Position numbers and translations under genes: made by a program
DNA from: Bacillota bacterium
Lineage (GTDB): Bacteria; Bacillota; Clostridia; Christensenellales; QAND01
Length of the DNA: 6,540 bases
NCBI GenBank assembly: GCA_019415425.1
Contig: DXZF01000397.1
Coordinates: forward strand, 1 to 6,540
Reading direction: 5' to 3'
The notes under the pieces: generated by a model
Databases searched by the model: none
Told to the model about the DNA's origin: nothing
Seen by the model: only the letters and a program-made list of their open reading frames with translations
Shown here: positions 5,044-6,540 of the stretch, one piece after another
Position numbering within the stretch: the stretch's first letter is position 1
How the letters are laid out: each line of letters opens with the position of its first letter

Positions 5044-6321
5044 ATGCAGCAACGCACACATGCCTATGGCGCCATCGATCTGTTCCGGCTCGTCGCCGCG
5101 CTGATGGTGGTGGCCATCCACACGTCTTTGCTGGCAGACTGGAACGAAACCGCGGATTTTCTGCTCACCCGCGTCGTGGCGCGCGTCGCGGTTCCGTTCT
5201 TTTTGATGACCACGGGCTTCTTCACCCTCGGCCCCGCGCCGGCACAGAAGCGGCGCGGGGCGGTCTTTCGCTTTTACCGCCGCACGCTCGCGCTGTACGC
5301 GGTGGCCATCGCGCTGTACCTCCCGCTCAACGTGTACAACGGCTCCTTTGCGCAGCCGCACCTGTGGCAGAACCTCCTCAAGGACGTGTGCGTGGACGGC
5401 ACGTTCTACCACCTGTGGTACCTGCCCGCCAGCCTGTTGGGCGTGGCGATTGTGCAGCAACTGCACAGGTGCAGGCGAGAAGGCGTGGGCTGGGCGGTCG
5501 TGCTGGGGCTGTACGGCATCGGGTTGCTGGGCGACAGCTACTACGGCGCCATCGCGCACGTGCCCGTGCTGAACGGCCTGTATCGCGGAATCTTTGCGGT
5601 GTGCGACTACACGCGCAACGGCCTGTTTTACGCGCCGGTATTCCTGTGGATGGGCGCATGGCTGTACAGGCATCCGCTGCAATTGTCGCGCCGGGCGTGC
5701 GGCGTCGCACTGGCGGTGTGCGCGCTGGCGCTGTGCGGCGAAGCGCTGAGCCTGCGCGCATACGGCTGGCAACGGCACGACAGCATGTACCTGTTTTTGC
5801 TGCCGGTGATGGCGTGCCTGTTCTCGCTGCTGCAGCGCGTCGCGTGCCGTGCGCCGCGCGCACTGCGCGACGTGGCGCTGGCCGTCTATCTCATCCACCC
5901 GTGGATGATCGTGTGCGTGCGCGGCGCGGCCAAAGTGCTGGGCCTGACGGCGCTGCTGATCGACAGCAGCATCGGGCACTTCCTGGCCGTCGCGCTCTCG
6001 TCGCTGCTGTTCGCGGGCCTGTACGCGTGGTATGTCGACGGCGTGCGGCGCGCACGGCAGGCGACGGCGGAACGGCTTGCACCGCCGCAGCAAACGCCGC
6101 CACGGCCATTGCAGGCCGACTCGGCGGATGGGGAAGCGGAAACGGTGCAATCCACGCCGGCACAACGGCGCGAGGGGGAAGCGGACGCACCGCCACAGGC
6201 ACAGGGCGAGGGGCCCGCCCCGCCCGCCGATGCCGGTCAGCAGCGGGAAACCCCGCCGGTACAGACGCAACCGGCCCAATACGCCCGCCGCTTTCCTCCG
6301 CGCAGCAGCCGCAGGCGCTAA
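5044..6321 (+). CDS. Acyltransferase-3 family membrane protein, VanT-like, with long Pro/Gln/Ala-rich tail
   Basis: A 425-residue protein with about ten predicted membrane helices within residues 12-332. The start of the domain, IDLFRLVAALMVVAIHTSLL (11-30), has the conserved Arg15 and His26 of acyltransferase-3 (OafA-like) proteins. RVAVPFFLMTTGFF (47-60), GTFYHLWYLPASLLG (119-133) and YLIHPWMI (282-289) closely recall the membrane half of VanT serine racemases. VanT carries a cytoplasmic alanine-racemase domain after this half. Here residues 333-425 are instead low-complexity Pro/Gln/Ala/Arg sequence with no PLP-binding racemase motif. The likely role is envelope modification or transport of an acyl or amino-acid group; the substrate is unknown. 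ATG 5044 is nine bases after GGAGG and preferred; ATG 5038 is only three bases away from it. It follows the sigma/anti-sigma pair on the same strand. Confidence 0.85.
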   Translation: MQQRTHAYGAIDLFRLVAALMVVAIHTSLLADWNETADFLLTRVVARVAVPFFLMTTGFFTLGPAPAQKRRGAVFRFYRRTLALYAVAIALYLPLNVYNGSFAQPHLWQNLLKDVCVDGTFYHLWYLPASLLGVAIVQQLHRCRREGVGWAVVLGLYGIGLLGDSYYGAIAHVPVLNGLYRGIFAVCDYTRNGLFYAPVFLWMGAWLYRHPLQLSRRACGVALAVCALALCGEALSLRAYGWQRHDSMYLFLLPVMACLFSLLQRVACRAPRALRDVALAVYLIHPWMIVCVRGAAKVLGLTALLIDSSIGHFLAVALSSLLFAGLYAWYVDGVRRARQATAERLAPPQQTPPRPLQADSADGEAETVQSTPAQRREGEADAPPQAQGEGPAPPADAGQQRETPPVQTQPAQYARRFPPRSSRRR

Positions 6322-6331
6322 GCCGCCTGCG
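6310..6331 (+). other. Hairpin across the acyltransferase stop codon
   Basis: CGCAGGCG (6310-6317) pairs with CGCCTGCG (6324-6331) around a six-base loop that holds the TAA stop at 6319-6321. No U-tract follows, so it is not a standard intrinsic terminator, though it might stabilise the 3' end of the message. Chance pairing in GC-rich sequence is possible. Confidence 0.35.
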
Positions 6332-6347
6332 CACGGCCAGATAGGGC

Positions 6348-6385
6348 AAAGAGAAAACGCACAGCAGGTGGATACCCGCTGTGCG
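6348..6385 (-). terminator. Terminator of the minus-strand gene at the right edge
   Basis: CGCACAGC (6358-6365) pairs with GCTGTGCG (6378-6385), with a further GGT/ACC pairing inside the loop. On the minus strand the stem is followed by TTTTCTCTTT (6357-6348). It begins 31 bases beyond the stop codon of the minus-strand partial gene at 6417. An outer pairing (6345-6349 with 6387-6391) extends the structure. On the plus strand no U-tract follows, so it does not obviously serve the acyltransferase. Confidence 0.75.
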
Positions 6386-6416
6386 CTTGCCTATACAATT
6401 CGCCAAGAGAGGGGGC

Positions 6417-6523
6417 TCAATGGGCCTTGCGGCGGCCGCGCCCATAGAGCGCCAGGCAGCACAAAAAGCCGAGCGCGGCCACGCTCCACACCTGCAGATG
6501 CGGCAACAGGCACAGCGCATAGC
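6417..6523 (-). CDS. C-terminal fragment of a membrane protein (5' part beyond the window)
   Basis: On the minus strand the genomic bases read YALCLLPHLQ, then a hydrophobic helix VWSVAALGFLCCLALYG, then a basic end RGRRKAH and a TGA stop at 6419-6417. This is a typical last membrane helix followed by a positively charged cytoplasmic tail. Nearly all codons end in G or C, matching the other genes. A terminator lies 31 bases downstream. Only 34 residues are visible, so the family cannot be named. The reading frame meets a TAA inside the sequencing adapter (6524-6540), which would hide this gene from an ORF caller. Confidence 0.65.
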
Positions 6524-6540
6524 CTGTCTCTTATACACAT
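6524..6540. other. Nextera/Tn5 mosaic-end adapter sequence (artefact)
   Basis: The final 17 bases, CTGTCTCTTATACACAT, equal the first 17 bases of the 19-base reverse-complemented Tn5 mosaic end used in Nextera/tagmentation libraries. They sit exactly at the window end, where an untrimmed adapter would lie. Read on the minus strand they create the false N-terminus MYKRQ in a long spurious frame. They should not be treated as genomic DNA. Confidence 0.95.

Noticed and set aside
4960..6279. 439-residue minus-strand frame
   Set aside because: Full antisense of the acyltransferase gene, rich in Arg, His and Gln, without RBS or domain; the plus-strand frame has clear membrane helices and family motifs.
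5022..6344. 440-residue plus-strand frame overlapping the acyltransferase
   Set aside because: A shifted-frame shadow with Arg/Ala-rich sequence; the correct frame has conserved acyltransferase-3 motifs.
5891..6538. Long minus-strand frame beginning MYKRQ
   Set aside because: Its start lies in the Tn5 adapter and most of it is antisense to the acyltransferase gene; the Arg/Ala-rich translation is typical of GC-rich shadows.

Overview
The window is a GC-rich bacterial fragment. Third codon positions are almost all G or C, TTG and GTG starts follow good Shine-Dalgarno sequences, and genes end in compact hairpin/U-tract terminators. The gene families (a NusG domain II membrane protein, an Fe-S aldo/keto reductase, a 'PPHRP'-type ECF sigma factor with a coupled anti-sigma factor, and a VanT-like acyltransferase-3 membrane protein) point to a high-GC member of the Bacillota, probably class Clostridia. 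That placement is inferred from gene content only. The last 17 bases match the Nextera/Tn5 mosaic end, so the right edge is an untrimmed contig end and not genomic DNA. This suggests a shotgun or metagenome assembly.

Layout, left to right. Bases 1-271 hold no convincing gene, only a long hairpin (86-120) and a nested hairpin (218-251). A small three-helix PQ-loop/SemiSWEET-like membrane protein (312-599, minus) has its own consensus promoter and terminator. A class I SAM-dependent methyltransferase (698-1486, plus) diverges from it. The methyltransferase converges, with a 27-base gap and no terminator, on a NusG domain II protein (1514-1870, minus). A Fe-S aldo/keto reductase (2143-3297, minus) lies beyond, with an extended -10 promoter and a strong terminator. 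Diverging from it is an ECF sigma factor (3507-4088, plus), overlapped by 4 bases by a one-helix membrane protein that is its likely anti-sigma factor (4085-4921). Next is a ten-helix acyltransferase-3/VanT-like protein with a long Pro/Gln/Ala-rich tail (5044-6321, plus). The C-terminal end of another membrane protein (6417-6523, minus) runs off the edge, with a terminator downstream.

How they work together. The clearest unit is the sigma/anti-sigma pair: the membrane protein would hold the sigma factor inactive until its outer domain senses an envelope signal. The acyltransferase lies 122 bases downstream on the same strand with no strong terminator between, so it could be co-transcribed or be a regulon member, but this is not shown. 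The other genes look like independently transcribed single genes. I see no mobile element, CRISPR array, tRNA or rRNA, and nothing that clearly amounts to a new system. The points most worth checking are the adapter at the right edge and the gene it hides, the VanT-like protein without a racemase domain, and the cysteine-bearing outer domain of the anti-sigma factor.
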